Assembly (NCBI GenBank): GCA_019187195.1
Contig: JABAQT010000020.1
Span: 19,699-83,698 of the forward strand
Direction of reading: 5' to 3'
Source of the DNA: Bryobacteraceae bacterium
GTDB lineage: Bacteria; Acidobacteriota; Terriglobia; Bryobacterales; Bryobacteraceae
DNA length: 64,000 nt
Shown: in pieces, positions 9,701-19,603 of the stretch
Layout of the letters: each line of letters begins with the position of its first letter
Numbering within the stretch: the first letter of the stretch is position 1
Notes under the pieces: model-generated
What the model was told of the DNA's origin: nothing
The model's input: only the letters and a program-made list of their open reading frames with translations
Database searches by the model: none
Translations under genes and position numbers: made by a program

Positions 9701-9765
9701 CCAAGCCGCGCACGACGTACCTGGCGCGCCTGGAGAATCCGAACCCTGAACTAACGCAGGCATGA
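6739..9765 (+). CDS. actB: Alternative complex III iron-sulfur subunit ActB (Tat-variant molybdopterin-oxidoreductase fold)
   Basis: A protein of 1008 residues from ATG 6739, chosen because it makes a 4-base ATGA overlap with actA. ATG 6730 and TTG 6721 are also in frame. A Tat-like segment, RRNLLKLMGASLGLAGLTAC, sits unusually far in (Arg pair at 67-68, Cys at 86), the known internal Tat variant of ActB. The middle part is a molybdopterin-oxidoreductase-like domain; ActB proteins lack the cofactor. From about residue 780 comes a ferredoxin-type domain with four cysteine clusters (CNGCGACTIAC, CQHCENAPCETVCP, CVGTRYCSNNCP, and CSYC with CQQACP). These fit three [4Fe-4S] and one [3Fe-4S]. It faces the periplasm and passes electrons from quinol to the haems of ActA and ActE. 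Confidence 0.93.
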   Translation: MSGTQPFNIFGQGPRLDLEAVRERLSRKSGQEYWRSLEELSDTPEFQEFLDNEFPQTGADWRNPLDRRNLLKLMGASLGLAGLTACTRQPLEKIVPYVKPPEEFAENIPVHYATAHLMGGYATGVLVESHQGRPTKAEGNPDHAGSLGSTDIFAQASLLSLYDPDRSKTVLRDGEISNNTSFWAALTVLREKHFEAKGAGMRILTETITSPSLLESMKELLAMMPELKWHVWDPVNPDGAREGAKLAFGEPVSHHYKLETADVIFSLDADFLYTGVGAVRYAREFAARRRPEEGRKRMNRFYAVETHPSVTSVLSDHRLAVKPSEVEAVARSLAVKLGVAADAPGVLPQDAWIAALAKDLAAHKGTSLVVAGEHQPAIVHALAHAINEKLENAGKTVIYTEPLEGNPVSHAGSLKELAADMNAGKVETLLILSANPVYTAPPDLNFREAFLKVKNRIQLSQYHDETAALCNWHIPEAHTLESWGDARAYDGTVTLMQPLIDPLYSGKTAMEIISALAGVQGTNYQNWRRYWRGKIAAQDYDAQLQKALHDGFWANSAPPPKTVAVKGDLKAVAPTPVGGGMEISFRPDPTVLDGRFANNGWLQELPKPVSKVTWDNAAYIAPSTAQKLGVTTDDVVTIKAGGAHVKAPVWVTPGQARDTVTVHLGYGRASAGRIGTRIGFDANALRTSAALWAASGVEITPAGSRYKLVSTQTHHGIQQITEADEAQSERRLVRVATEEEYLKKPDFAREMVEDPAPAFSLYSPGFDYSQGYRWGMAIDLNACNGCGACTIACQAENNIATVGKEEVLRGREMHWIRVDRYHKGELDNPAAYAQPVPCQHCENAPCETVCPVAATVHSSEGINQMVYNRCVGTRYCSNNCPYKVRRFNFFLYSDWDTQSLWGLRNPDVTVRSRGVMEKCSYCIQRVSRAKIQAEKEDRRVRDGEVVTACQQACPTQAIMFGDMNDRESKIAKWKGDARNYGILTDLNTKPRTTYLARLENPNPELTQA

Positions 9766-9784
9766 CAGGAGAAGGACGCGAGAA

Positions 9785-11170
9785 ATGGAGAGAGTAGAGA
9801 AGGGGACATTGACGGCGCAGACGGGTCCTGATCCAATGCTGGCTCCAGGCCACAGTTATGCGACCGTGACGGACAAGATCGCGGCGGTTCCGCTCGAGGT
9901 GGGGTGGCCCAAGTTCTGGATTGTCGGCTTCACCATCGCATTCAGCATTCTGATGATGCTGCTGGCCACAATCACCTACCTGGTATTGAAAGGGATCGGC
10001 ATCTGGGGCGTGAACGTGCCGGTCGGCTGGGGCTTCGACATTATCAACTTTGTGTGGTGGATCGGCATCGGACACGCCGGAACGCTGATATCGGCGATTC
10101 TGCTGCTGTTGAAGCAGCAGTGGCGGATGTCGATCTCCCGCTTCGCCGAAGCGATGACGCTGTTCGCGGTGGCGTGCGCGTTCCTGTATCCCGCCCTGCA
10201 CACCGGCCGCCCGTGGGTGGCCTACTGGCTGCTGCCGTATCCCAATACGATGTCGATGTGGCCGCAGCCGCGCAGCCCGCTGCTGTGGGACGTGTTCGCC
10301 GTCTCCACCTACGCGACCATCTCGCTGGTCTTCTGGTATGTGGGCCTGATACCGGACCTGGCGAGCATGCGCGACAAGGCGAAAAGCAAGTTCGCGCAGA
10401 TCAGCTATGGAATGCTGGCGCTAGGCTGGCGCGGATCGGCGCGGCACTGGAACCACTATGAAATCGCGTCCCTGATTCTGGCGGGCATGTCGACGCCGCT
10501 CGTTCTTTCCGTGCACACCGTGGTGAGCTTCGACTTCGCGGTGGGTCTGATTCCCGGGTGGCATACGACCATCTTCCCGCCCTACTTTGTGGCGGGCGCC
10601 ATCTATTCCGGCTTCGCCATGGTGTTGACTCTGGCCATACCGCTGCGGGCCTGGTACAAGATGGGCGACTTCATCACGATGAAGCACATCGACAACATGT
10701 GCAAGGTGATGCTGGCCACCGGGCTGATCGTCGCCTACGGATACTTCATGGAAGCGTTCATGAGCTGGTACAGCGGAAACCTGTGGGAAATGTTCATGTT
10801 CAAGAACCGCACGACGGGGCCCTACGGGTGGAGCTACTGGACGCTGATTCTGTTCAACATTCTGACGCCGCAGGTGCTGTGGTCGAAGAAGGCGCGCGCC
10901 AACGTGCCGCTGGTGTTCGTGATCTCGCTGGTCATCAACATCGGCATGTGGCTCGAGCGTTTCGTGATCATCGTAACCAGCCTGCACCGCGATTTCCTTC
11001 CCTCGAGCTGGGGGATGTACTACCCGACGAAGTATGACTGGAGCATGTTTATCGGCACGATGGGGCTGTTCCTGACGCTGCTGTTCGTCTTCGTGCGCCT
11101 GCTGCCGGCCATCTCCATCTTCGAAGTGCGGACTCTGATTCCGCGAACGGGGAAAGGAGGCAGCCACTAA
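9785..11170 (+). CDS. actC: Alternative complex III membrane subunit ActC (NrfD family)
   Basis: A 461-residue integral membrane protein of the NrfD/PsrC type with about ten predicted helices. These start at FWIVGFTIAFSILMMLLATI (about 44-63) and include the HAGTLISAILLLL helix, which carries a conserved histidine near the quinol site. ActC and ActF are the two related membrane cores of the complex; ActC is the one normally assigned quinol binding near the iron-sulfur subunit. A GGAGAAGGA stretch at the end of the gap after actB acts as ribosome site. The stop is directly followed by the ATG of actD, and an AAAGGAGG inside its last codons serves that next gene. Length and gene order match known ACIII clusters. 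Confidence 0.92.
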   Translation: MERVEKGTLTAQTGPDPMLAPGHSYATVTDKIAAVPLEVGWPKFWIVGFTIAFSILMMLLATITYLVLKGIGIWGVNVPVGWGFDIINFVWWIGIGHAGTLISAILLLLKQQWRMSISRFAEAMTLFAVACAFLYPALHTGRPWVAYWLLPYPNTMSMWPQPRSPLLWDVFAVSTYATISLVFWYVGLIPDLASMRDKAKSKFAQISYGMLALGWRGSARHWNHYEIASLILAGMSTPLVLSVHTVVSFDFAVGLIPGWHTTIFPPYFVAGAIYSGFAMVLTLAIPLRAWYKMGDFITMKHIDNMCKVMLATGLIVAYGYFMEAFMSWYSGNLWEMFMFKNRTTGPYGWSYWTLILFNILTPQVLWSKKARANVPLVFVISLVINIGMWLERFVIIVTSLHRDFLPSSWGMYYPTKYDWSMFIGTMGLFLTLLFVFVRLLPAISIFEVRTLIPRTGKGGSH

Positions 11171-11704
11171 ATGCGCAAACCTGTGTACGGCCTCATGGCC
11201 GAATTCGAGACGCCCGAGCAACTGGTGCGCGCGGCCGAGGCCGCGCATCACGAAGGTTACCGGAAGATGGACGCCTACTCGCCGCTGCCGATCGAGGAAC
11301 TGCATCACGCCATGCACCTGCCGGATTCGCCCCTGCCGAAGTTCGTGCTGGTGGGGGGAATTCTGGGAATGATCGGCGGCTTCGGGTTGCTCTACTGGAT
11401 CGCGGCCATCACCTACCCCCTGAACGTCGGCGGCCGGCCGTACAATAGCTGGCCGGCGTTTATCCCCATCACGTTCGAGACGACGGTGCTGCTGGCCGGT
11501 CTCACGACACTGGCGACCCTGTTGTTTCTGTGCGGGTTTCCCATGCCCTACCACCCGGTGTTCAACGTGCCCCGGTTCAAGCATGCCTCGCGCGACCGGT
11601 TCTTTCTCTGCATCGAGGCGGAGGACGCGAGGTTCGACCTGCAGCGCACAAAGGAATTTCTGCAAACCCTGCATGCCCATGAAGTGGCGGAGGTGGAAAT
11701 TTGA
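11171..11704 (+). CDS. actD: Alternative complex III subunit ActD (DUF3341)
   Basis: A 177-residue protein opening with a soluble ferredoxin-like DUF3341 domain (LMAEFETPEQLVRAAEAAHHEGYRKMDAYSP). It then has two membrane helices (about 56-77 and 98-122) and a short tail ending EVAEVEI. ActD is a structural subunit at the cytoplasmic/membrane face of ACIII and carries no cofactor. The gene begins right after the actC stop. Its TGA overlaps the TTG start of actE by four bases, so translation of the two is probably coupled. Confidence 0.9.
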   Translation: MRKPVYGLMAEFETPEQLVRAAEAAHHEGYRKMDAYSPLPIEELHHAMHLPDSPLPKFVLVGGILGMIGGFGLLYWIAAITYPLNVGGRPYNSWPAFIPITFETTVLLAGLTTLATLLFLCGFPMPYHPVFNVPRFKHASRDRFFLCIEAEDARFDLQRTKEFLQTLHAHEVAEVEI

Positions 11705-12315
11705 GGTACGCATTCCTCATCGTGGGTGGATTGACGCTGCTCGGCTGCCGCCAGGACATGCATGATCCGCCGCGCTACCGGCTGGACGCGGGAACGGATT
11801 TCTTTGGAGACCGTCGCGCGGCGCGGCCCGCGATCAAGGGCACCGTCGCGCGCAACATGGTCAAAAGCGCCAACCCCGCCTTCTGGACCGGGAAGGCGGA
11901 CGGGAAGGAAGTGGAACAGCTTCCGGTCCCCTTCAACAGGGAGATGCTCGAGCGGGGGCGGGACCGCTATAACATCTACTGCACTCCCTGCCACGGTTAT
12001 ACGGGCTATGGCGATGGAATGATTGTGACGCGCGGGCTGAAAACCCCGCCGTCCTATCACACCGAGGCGCTGCGCGACGCGCCCATCGGACATTTCTTTG
12101 TCGTGATTACCAACGGAAGCGGAGCGATGGCGAGCTACGCGGCCCGCATCCCGGCCAGGGACCGCTGGGCCATTGCGGCGTATGTCCGCGCTCTGCAACA
12201 GAGCCAGAACGTGAAAGTGGCCGCGTTGACGGCGGATGAGATGCGGAAAGTGGACGCCGGTCCGGCTATCACCGGGCCGCCTCCGCCGCCCAGGGAGAAG
12301 GAGGCTGCGAAGTAA
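11701..12315 (+). CDS. actE: Alternative complex III monohaem cytochrome c subunit ActE
   Basis: A 204-residue lipoprotein. The N-terminus ends in the lipobox LLGC (Cys near residue 16), and one haem c site, CTPCH, lies near residue 95 within a class I cytochrome c domain. A methionine ligand is likely further on (for example GSGAMASYA). ActE is the periplasmic exit haem that hands electrons to the oxidase. It starts at TTG 11701, which overlaps the actD stop; no better ATG gives a signal sequence. The C-terminus ends in a Pro-rich, charged tail (GPPPPPREKEAAK). Its TAA shares one base with the ATG of actF. Confidence 0.9.
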   Translation: MRYAFLIVGGLTLLGCRQDMHDPPRYRLDAGTDFFGDRRAARPAIKGTVARNMVKSANPAFWTGKADGKEVEQLPVPFNREMLERGRDRYNIYCTPCHGYTGYGDGMIVTRGLKTPPSYHTEALRDAPIGHFFVVITNGSGAMASYAARIPARDRWAIAAYVRALQQSQNVKVAALTADEMRKVDAGPAITGPPPPPREKEAAK

Positions 12316-13478
12316 TGACGGAAGCGATGCGGCCATATCTGGACCGTTTACAGAGCCGCGCCCTCGTGGTGGGCGTGGTTGGTCTGCTGGCGACGGCAGC
12401 CGGGTTTGCGATGAACTCGGAGCAGTTTTACCGCTCCTACCTGCTGGCCTTCATGCTGTGGTCGGGAGTGGCGTTGGGGAGTCTGTCGCTGCTGATGCTG
12501 CACCACATGGTGGGCGGCGGATGGGGTGTCGCCATCCGCAGGGGCCTCGAGGCGGGGACGCGGACGCTCCCCCTGGTCGTGCTCCTGTTCCTCCCCCTCG
12601 CCTTCGGAGTGCACAGCCTCTATGAATGGTCTCACCCGGACGTGGTGGCGCGGGACCCCGTTCTCCAATCGAAGCAGATGTACCTGAACCAGACGGGATT
12701 CTACGTCCGCGCGGCGATCTACTTCGTCATCTGGTTTTTCCTGACGGCGCGGCTCAACAAAATGACCGAAGAGCAGGAGCGGGTCGGCTACTGGGCCATC
12801 CGGCCGCGGCTGCAGAGGCTGAGCGCGCCGGGCATCATCGTCCACAGCCTGTGCATCACCTTCGCCTCGGTGGACTGGGTGATGTCCATCGAACCGCATT
12901 ACTTCTCGACAATCTACGGCGCCATCTTCATGGTGAACCAGGCCCTGTCGACCTTCGCCGTAATGATCTTCGTACTGTGCCTGCTGTCGACCAAGGCCCC
13001 CATGCAGGGCGTGGTCAAGACACAGACGTATCACGATCTCGGAAGCCTGATGTTCGCCTTCAACATGCTGTGGGCCTATGTGAGCTTTTCGCAGTTGCTG
13101 ATTGTGTGGTCGGCGAACCTGCCCGAAGAGATCGCCTACTATGTGAAGCGCATGCGCGGGGGCTGGGAATATGTGGGGCTCGCCGTGTTCCTGTTCCACT
13201 TCTGCGTGATCTTCGTGCTCCTGCTGATGAAGAAGATCAAGCGCAATCCGCACCTGCTGCGCAGAGTGGCGGCCTACGTGCTACTGATGCGGGTGTTGGA
13301 TCTGTTCTGGGTGATCCGGCCGGCGTTCAGCCACGGAATGGAGAACGGAGCTCCGGCTTCGCACTTCAGCATTCACTGGCTGGACATCGCCGCTCCCGTG
13401 GCGCTCGGCGGAATCTGGATGGCGTTTTTCGCCTTCCAATTGAAAAAGCGGCCGCTCGAGCCGCTGGCACTCGAGTAG
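12315..13478 (+). CDS. actF: Alternative complex III membrane subunit ActF (NrfD family)
   Basis: A 387-residue integral membrane protein related to ActC, with about ten hydrophobic helices and the motif SVDWVMSIEPHYFSTIYG near the middle, typical of ActF. In the complex it forms the second membrane core and is the suspected proton path. It starts at ATG 12315, overlapping the actE stop by one base. The next gene follows after 13 bases. Substitutions in the putative proton route were not assessed. Confidence 0.92.
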   Translation: MTEAMRPYLDRLQSRALVVGVVGLLATAAGFAMNSEQFYRSYLLAFMLWSGVALGSLSLLMLHHMVGGGWGVAIRRGLEAGTRTLPLVVLLFLPLAFGVHSLYEWSHPDVVARDPVLQSKQMYLNQTGFYVRAAIYFVIWFFLTARLNKMTEEQERVGYWAIRPRLQRLSAPGIIVHSLCITFASVDWVMSIEPHYFSTIYGAIFMVNQALSTFAVMIFVLCLLSTKAPMQGVVKTQTYHDLGSLMFAFNMLWAYVSFSQLLIVWSANLPEEIAYYVKRMRGGWEYVGLAVFLFHFCVIFVLLLMKKIKRNPHLLRRVAAYVLLMRVLDLFWVIRPAFSHGMENGAPASHFSIHWLDIAAPVALGGIWMAFFAFQLKKRPLEPLALE

Positions 13479-13491
13479 GGGACTAACAGCA

Positions 13492-13896
13492 ATGGAGACC
13501 ATTCATCATCACATTCCGGCGGCCGAACCCGAAGCCACGGACGCGAACATTCCTCTGGTGGCGTGGTCCACAATCGGCATTCTGACCACGCTGGCCGTGT
13601 GCATCATCTTCGCGGGGCTGATGTTCCGCTACGAGGAAAGCGCCCTGCCGAAGCCTTCGGGAATCTTTTCGAATCAGCGGCATCTGCCCCCGTCGCCGCG
13701 CCTGCAAGCCTTTCCGGCCAAGGACCTGGCGGCGTTTCAGGCACAGCAGTTGAGCCGGGCGGAAAGCTACGGCTGGGTGGATAAACAAGCCGGCGTGGCC
13801 CACGTCCCCGTCGAAAAGGCGATGGAGATGTTGCTCAAGAGCGGCCTCCCCGTTGCCGCCAACCCGGCGGACGCCACGAAACCGGCAAAGCAGTAA
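13492..13896 (+). CDS. Small single-helix membrane protein of the ACIII/oxidase operon
   Basis: A 134-residue protein with an acidic and His-rich N-terminus (HHH at 5-7), one membrane helix (about 25-45) and a hydrophilic tail. The tail has the conserved-looking stretch LPPSPRLQ...SYGWVDKQAGVAHVPVEKAMEMLL. This kind of protein is often found just before sco and coxB in oxidase clusters of Acidobacteria and Proteobacteria. It may be an accessory ACIII or oxidase subunit, or an assembly factor, but I cannot fix the name. It has no haem or metal motif apart from the N-terminal histidines. It lies within the operon, with an 8-base gap to the next gene. Confidence 0.75.
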   Translation: METIHHHIPAAEPEATDANIPLVAWSTIGILTTLAVCIIFAGLMFRYEESALPKPSGIFSNQRHLPPSPRLQAFPAKDLAAFQAQQLSRAESYGWVDKQAGVAHVPVEKAMEMLLKSGLPVAANPADATKPAKQ

Positions 13897-13904
13897 GAGG
13901 AAAC

Positions 13905-14705
13905 ATGCGCAGGTGGATTGTAGCATTGGGGATCGTTTCAGCGGCATGGGCGCAGTCCTCCCGGCAGAATCCGGGCGGCCAGACGCAGTTGTTGAAACAG
14001 GTCGCATTCGAGCAGAAGTTGAACGCACAGCTCCCGGTCGAGTTGCCGTTCCGGGACGAGACCGGGCGGACCGCTCCGCTCGGCGAATACTTCCAGGGCA
14101 AACCGGTCGTGCTGGTCCCGGTCTATTACGAATGCCCCATGCTGTGCAATCTCACCATGAGCAGCCTGGTGAAAACGCTGAAGGCGCTGCCCCTCACGCC
14201 GGGCAAGGATTTTCGCGTGGTGATGTTCAGCTTCGATCCGCGTGAGAAGCCGGAATTGGCGGCGGAGAAAAAGAAGGCCTACCTGAAGCGGTATGAGAGG
14301 ACGGGGACCGACGCGGGGTGGAGCTTCCTGACCGGCGAGGAAGCGAACATCCGGAAGCTGACCGAATCGATGGGTTTCCGGTACGCGTTTGATCCGACGA
14401 TTCAACAGTACGCGCACGCGGCCGGATTCGTGGTGGCCACGCCCGACGGGCGGCTGTCGCGATACCTGTACGGCATCGAGTATTCGGCGCGGGATTTGCG
14501 CCTCGGGATTCTCGAGTCCTCGAAGGGGAAGATCGGCGATCCCGTGGGGCAACTCCTGCTCATGTGCTTTCACTACGATCCCTCGAGCGGCAAGTATACG
14601 CTCGAGGTGCTGACGGCCCTGCGCGCGGCCGGCGTGCTGACGCTGGCCGTGATTGGTGGATTTCTTATTGTCAGTTTCCGGAGGGAGAAGCGCCAGAAGG
14701 CCTGA
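13905..14705 (+). CDS. SCO1/SenC family copper chaperone
   Basis: A 266-residue protein with a signal peptide (ending AWAQ), a thioredoxin-fold Sco domain and, unusually placed, a C-terminal membrane helix (about 238-257) followed by RREKRQKA. The copper site is complete: CPMLC near residue 76 and a histidine in QYAHAAGFVV near residue 169. Sco proteins deliver copper to the CuA centre of subunit II, and here the gene sits directly in front of the subunit II gene. An AGAGGA ribosome site precedes the ATG. The C-terminal anchor suggests the chaperone is tethered at the outer face of the inner membrane. Confidence 0.9.
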   Translation: MRRWIVALGIVSAAWAQSSRQNPGGQTQLLKQVAFEQKLNAQLPVELPFRDETGRTAPLGEYFQGKPVVLVPVYYECPMLCNLTMSSLVKTLKALPLTPGKDFRVVMFSFDPREKPELAAEKKKAYLKRYERTGTDAGWSFLTGEEANIRKLTESMGFRYAFDPTIQQYAHAAGFVVATPDGRLSRYLYGIEYSARDLRLGILESSKGKIGDPVGQLLLMCFHYDPSSGKYTLEVLTALRAAGVLTLAVIGGFLIVSFRREKRQKA

Positions 14706-14726
14706 GCCGGCGGCAAGAGATCTCGC

Positions 14727-15667
14727 ATGAACAAGACATTCTCTTTACTACCTGAAGCCGCGAGCAATCTGGCCACGCAGATTGACGACCTGATGACGGC
14801 GGAGATGCTGTTTTCCGTGTTCTTCACGGCTTTGATTTTCGTTACCGTATTCGTATTCGCGATGAAATACCGGCGGAGATCGGCGGAGGACCGGCCGCCG
14901 CACATCCACGGTTCGCTGTTGCTCGAACTGGCGTGGTCGCTGATTCCGTTCGCCATGATCCTGGGGTTTTTCGTCTGGGGCGCGAACATCTACTTCCGCG
15001 CCTACGCCACGCCGCAGCCCGACGCGATGGAGATTTTCGTGACCGGCAAGCAGTGGATGTGGAAGGTGCAACATCCGGAAGGGCAGCGCGAGATCAATGA
15101 ACTGCATCTCCCGCTGGGGCGGCAGGTGAAGTTCACCATGATCAGCGAGGACGTGATTCACAGCTTCTTCATCCCGGCGTTCCGCCTGAAGAAGGACGTG
15201 ATACCGGGGCGCTACACAAGCTACTACGTGACGCCGACAAAGCTCGGGGATTACCATCTGTTCTGCGCCGAATATTGCGGAACACAGCATTCGGGGATGA
15301 TCGGGACCGTGCACGTCATGCAGCCCACCGAATACGCCAAATGGGCCGGCGGCGGAGACGAGTCGATGACGGCGCGCGGCGAGGCCCTCTTCAACCAGTA
15401 CGGCTGTTCGACCTGCCATCTCCCGGACGGCAAGGGACGCGGACCGTCGCTCGTGGGCGTGTACGGCAGCACGGTGAAACTGCAGGGCGGAAAGACGCTG
15501 AAGGCCGATGACGCCTACATCCGCGAATCGGTGCTGAACCCGCGGTCGAAAATCGTCGACACTTATGCCGCCATCATGCCCACCTTCCAGGGGCAGATCA
15601 GCGAAGAGGGATTGTTGCAGATCATCGCGTATGTCAAGAGTTTGGAAAAAGAGGAGGGAGAGCAGCA

Positions 15668-15671
<4 letters not shown>
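14727..15671 (+). CDS. ctaC: caa3-type cytochrome c oxidase subunit II with fused cytochrome c domain
   Basis: A 314-residue protein with two N-terminal membrane helices (about 28-47 and 71-92) and a cupredoxin domain. The full CuA site [12 protein letters not shown] lies near residue 180 (Cys, Cys, His, Met; the other ligand His is in VIHSFFIP). A class I cytochrome c domain with CSTCH near residue 228 makes this a caa3 type. The fused cytochrome would accept electrons from ActE. No cleaved signal peptide or lipobox is evident. The last codons overlap the ATG of subunit I by four bases. Confidence 0.94.
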
Positions 15672-17303
<1,632 letters not shown>

Positions 17304-17311
<8 letters not shown>

Positions 17312-17972
17312 TCACGCCGTTGCTCTCGATTCGCACGACGAAAAACACGTAGCGCACCAGTTTTTCAGCGCCCAACAGCAGTATGAGTCGGGCAACCTGG
17401 GGATGTGGCTCTTCCTGGCCACCGAAGTCATGTTCTTTGGCGGCATGTTCGCCACCTACACGATCTACCGCATCTGGTATCCGGACGCTTTCCGCATCGC
17501 CAGTTCGGCGACCAACGTGTTCCTGGGGGCGGTCAACACGGTGGTGCTCATTGTGTCGAGCCTCACCATGGCGCTCGCGGTCCAGAGCGCCCAGTTGGGA
17601 AAACAGAAACGTCTCGTGGCGATGATCGTCCTCACCATGATCTTCGGCTCGATCTTCCTGGGCGTGAAGGCCGTCGAATATACGCACAAATGGCAGGAAG
17701 GGCACGTTCCCGGACCGTACTTCCACTGGGACCAGGCCGAAGGCGGCCGCGAGGTGCAGATTCTCTTCTGCCTCTATTTCGCCATGACGGGCATGCACGC
17801 CGTGCATATGATTGTCGGGTTGGGCATCATGGCTTGGCTGCTGGTCACGGCGATGAAGGGGCGATACGGACCGAAATACTATAATCCCGTCGAGATCAGC
17901 GGGCTCTACTGGCACTTCGTGGACATCGTGTGGATTTTCCTCTTCCCGCTCCTGTACCTGATCGAGAGATGA
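17304..17972 (+). CDS. ctaE: Cytochrome c oxidase subunit III
   Basis: A 222-residue membrane protein with five to six helices and the family signatures [15 protein letters not shown] and [19 protein letters not shown] near the C-terminus. The start is TTG at 17304, inside the end of subunit I. It is preceded by GAGGAG at 17291-17296, a well-spaced ribosome site that decides the start. Subunit III stabilises subunit I and the proton-uptake path. Its TGA overlaps the ATG of the following gene. Confidence 0.93.
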
Positions 17973-18322
17973 ACATCATGCAGACCGAACTACACGCGGA
18001 AAATCACATTGCATCGACGAAGATGTATGTGACTGTCTTTTTAGCGCTGATCGTGGGCACAGTGTTGACCTACCAGGTATGGAAGATCAACCTCGGCCTG
18101 CTCAGCGTCATGATCTCCCTCGGAATTGCCGTGTGCAAGGCGACGCTGGTGATCCGCTACTTCATGCACGTGAAGTGGAGCCACATCCTGTCGAAGATGG
18201 CCCTCGCGGGGGCGGTCCTGTTTCTCGCCATCATGCTCGTGCTGATGTCCATGGACTACGTTTCGCGCGGATGGCAGCCGCCTTCCATGCCGTGGGATCA
18301 TCACCAGGTCTTGAATAACTAG
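17969..18322 (+). CDS. ctaF: Cytochrome c oxidase subunit IV-like protein
   Basis: A 117-residue protein from ATG 17969, chosen for its ATGA overlap with subunit III and the upstream GAGAG; ATG 17978 is an in-frame alternative. It has three membrane helices (around 20-38, 46-63 and 74-96) with KATLVIRYFMHVKWS between helices two and three, the signature of the CyoD/CtaF-type subunit IV. The tail is soluble (PPSMPWDHHQVLNN). This is the last gene of the operon. The next gene converges 15 bases on, and no T-tract terminator is visible between them. Confidence 0.88.
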   Translation: MNIMQTELHAENHIASTKMYVTVFLALIVGTVLTYQVWKINLGLLSVMISLGIAVCKATLVIRYFMHVKWSHILSKMALAGAVLFLAIMLVLMSMDYVSRGWQPPSMPWDHHQVLNN

Positions 18323-18337
18323 AACGGCGCCGGGGAC

Positions 18338-19432
18338 TCAGCCCTTCCGTTCGTAAAGGTAGGCGCAATTCTCCAGCCGGCTCTTGCCCCCGTCGTTCAC
18401 CGCGAACTGGCGCGGGCGCACCTGGCCGTTCTTCGCCGTCCCGCTCCAGAGCGCCGCTGATCCGTATTGCCCGTCCCTGCCGAGCGCGTAGAAGCTGATA
18501 TCGAATTTCGCCAGCCTCGCCCGGTCGTTATCGTAGTTGCGCGCCACGCGCTTCACCGCGTCGAGGCATGCTTCCCGCGGAGACATCCCGTGACGCATGT
18601 TCTCGACGATTGTGTGGCCGCCGGCGATGCGGATATTCTCCTCCCCTCGGCCCGTGGATCCCGCCGCGCCCACGTCCTGGTCGACATACAGCCCCGCGCC
18701 GATGATGGGCGAGTCCCCCACGCGCCCGGGGATCTTCCACGCGAGGCCGCTGGTCGTCGTCACCCCGCTCATCTCTCCCTTCGCGTTCAGCGCCAGGCAG
18801 TTGATGGTGCCGGTGGGCGGATTCACCGCCCTCTCCCAGGCATAGGCAAGCAACTCATCGCTGGCCTCGGGAAACATCTGTTTCAGCCGCGCCGCGGGTT
18901 TCAGCGCCCCGGGACCCCCGATCCAGTTATTGTGCCCCGAAGCGTCTCGCAGGCTCCGCTTCCAGACAAGCCATGCCAGCCGGGACTTCTCCGTCAGAAG
19001 GTTCTCTTCCTTGAACCCGTAGGCCTTCGCAAACCGCCCCGCCCCCTCCCCTACCAGCATGATGTGGTCGGTCTGCTCCATCACGAGCTTGGCGACTTTG
19101 GACGGCGTCTTCACTCCCCTGATGCTCGCCACCGATCCGGCGCGGCGTGTCGGCCCGTGCATCACGCAGGAATCGAGCTCCACGACCCCTTCCTCATTCG
19201 GCAGGCCGCCATAACCGACGGAATCATCTTCCGGATCCTCTTCCACTATGTTGACTCCGGCCACCACGGCATCCAGAGTATCCGCCCCGGACCGGATCAT
19301 CTCCATGGCCCGGGCGCAGGCGCGCAACCCGTTGGCCGAGGAGATCACTATGGGCTTGCCCCCGGCCGGCAGCGCCTGTGGAGCCGCGGCCAGAACAGCC
19401 GATGCCGATAACCAATGACGTCGTGTAAACAT
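18338..19432 (-). CDS. N4-(beta-N-acetylglucosaminyl)-L-asparaginase (glycosylasparaginase), Tat-type export
   Basis: A 364-residue Ntn-hydrolase from ATG 19432, preferred because it starts a twin-arginine-like signal (MFTRRHWLSASAVLAAAP). The upstream frame to 19501 is unlikely to be translated. The precursor should self-cleave before the Thr in the TGTINCLAL segment, equivalent to the usual HDTIG site; Asp is replaced by Gly here. Downstream the conserved IPGRVGDSPIIGAGLYVD and GAAGSTGRGEE segments form the substrate pocket. The enzyme splits the GlcNAc-Asn bond of glycopeptides, which suggests scavenging of glycoprotein debris in the periplasm. The gene stands alone, head to head with the winged-helix regulator. 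Confidence 0.88.
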   Translation of the reverse strand: MFTRRHWLSASAVLAAAPQALPAGGKPIVISSANGLRACARAMEMIRSGADTLDAVVAGVNIVEEDPEDDSVGYGGLPNEEGVVELDSCVMHGPTRRAGSVASIRGVKTPSKVAKLVMEQTDHIMLVGEGAGRFAKAYGFKEENLLTEKSRLAWLVWKRSLRDASGHNNWIGGPGALKPAARLKQMFPEASDELLAYAWERAVNPPTGTINCLALNAKGEMSGVTTTSGLAWKIPGRVGDSPIIGAGLYVDQDVGAAGSTGRGEENIRIAGGHTIVENMRHGMSPREACLDAVKRVARNYDNDRARLAKFDISFYALGRDGQYGSAALWSGTAKNGQVRPRQFAVNDGGKSRLENCAYLYERKG

Positions 19433-19511
19433 CGCACCCCCGGACTTATTGTCTGTCCCGTCCGCGAAAGAAGGCAAGCCTCCTCCCGCTCTCTCCAGCA
19501 TGCGGCGGGAA

Positions 19512-19537
19512 TTTACAGTTTTTACAATCTTTTTACA
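19512..19537. promoter_or_regulatory. Three direct TTTACA repeats, candidate regulator binding sites
   Basis: TTTACA occurs at 19512-19517, 19521-19526 and 19532-19537, spaced 9 and 11 bases apart in an AT-rich tract. It sits in the 171-base gap between the divergent glycosylasparaginase and winged-helix genes. Tandem hexamers about 11 bases apart are how PhoB/OmpR-type domains commonly bind, so autoregulation by the neighbouring protein is plausible. Confidence 0.45.
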
Positions 19538-19603
19538 AACAAACCACCATCTCCTTTCGTATCAACCTTAGTATCGAGTTGATCGGAAAAAGGGGCTTTC
19601 CAT

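Noticed and set aside
18323..18337. Rho-independent terminator after the respiratory operon
   Set aside because: Only 15 bases separate the convergent stops, with no stem-loop and T-run.
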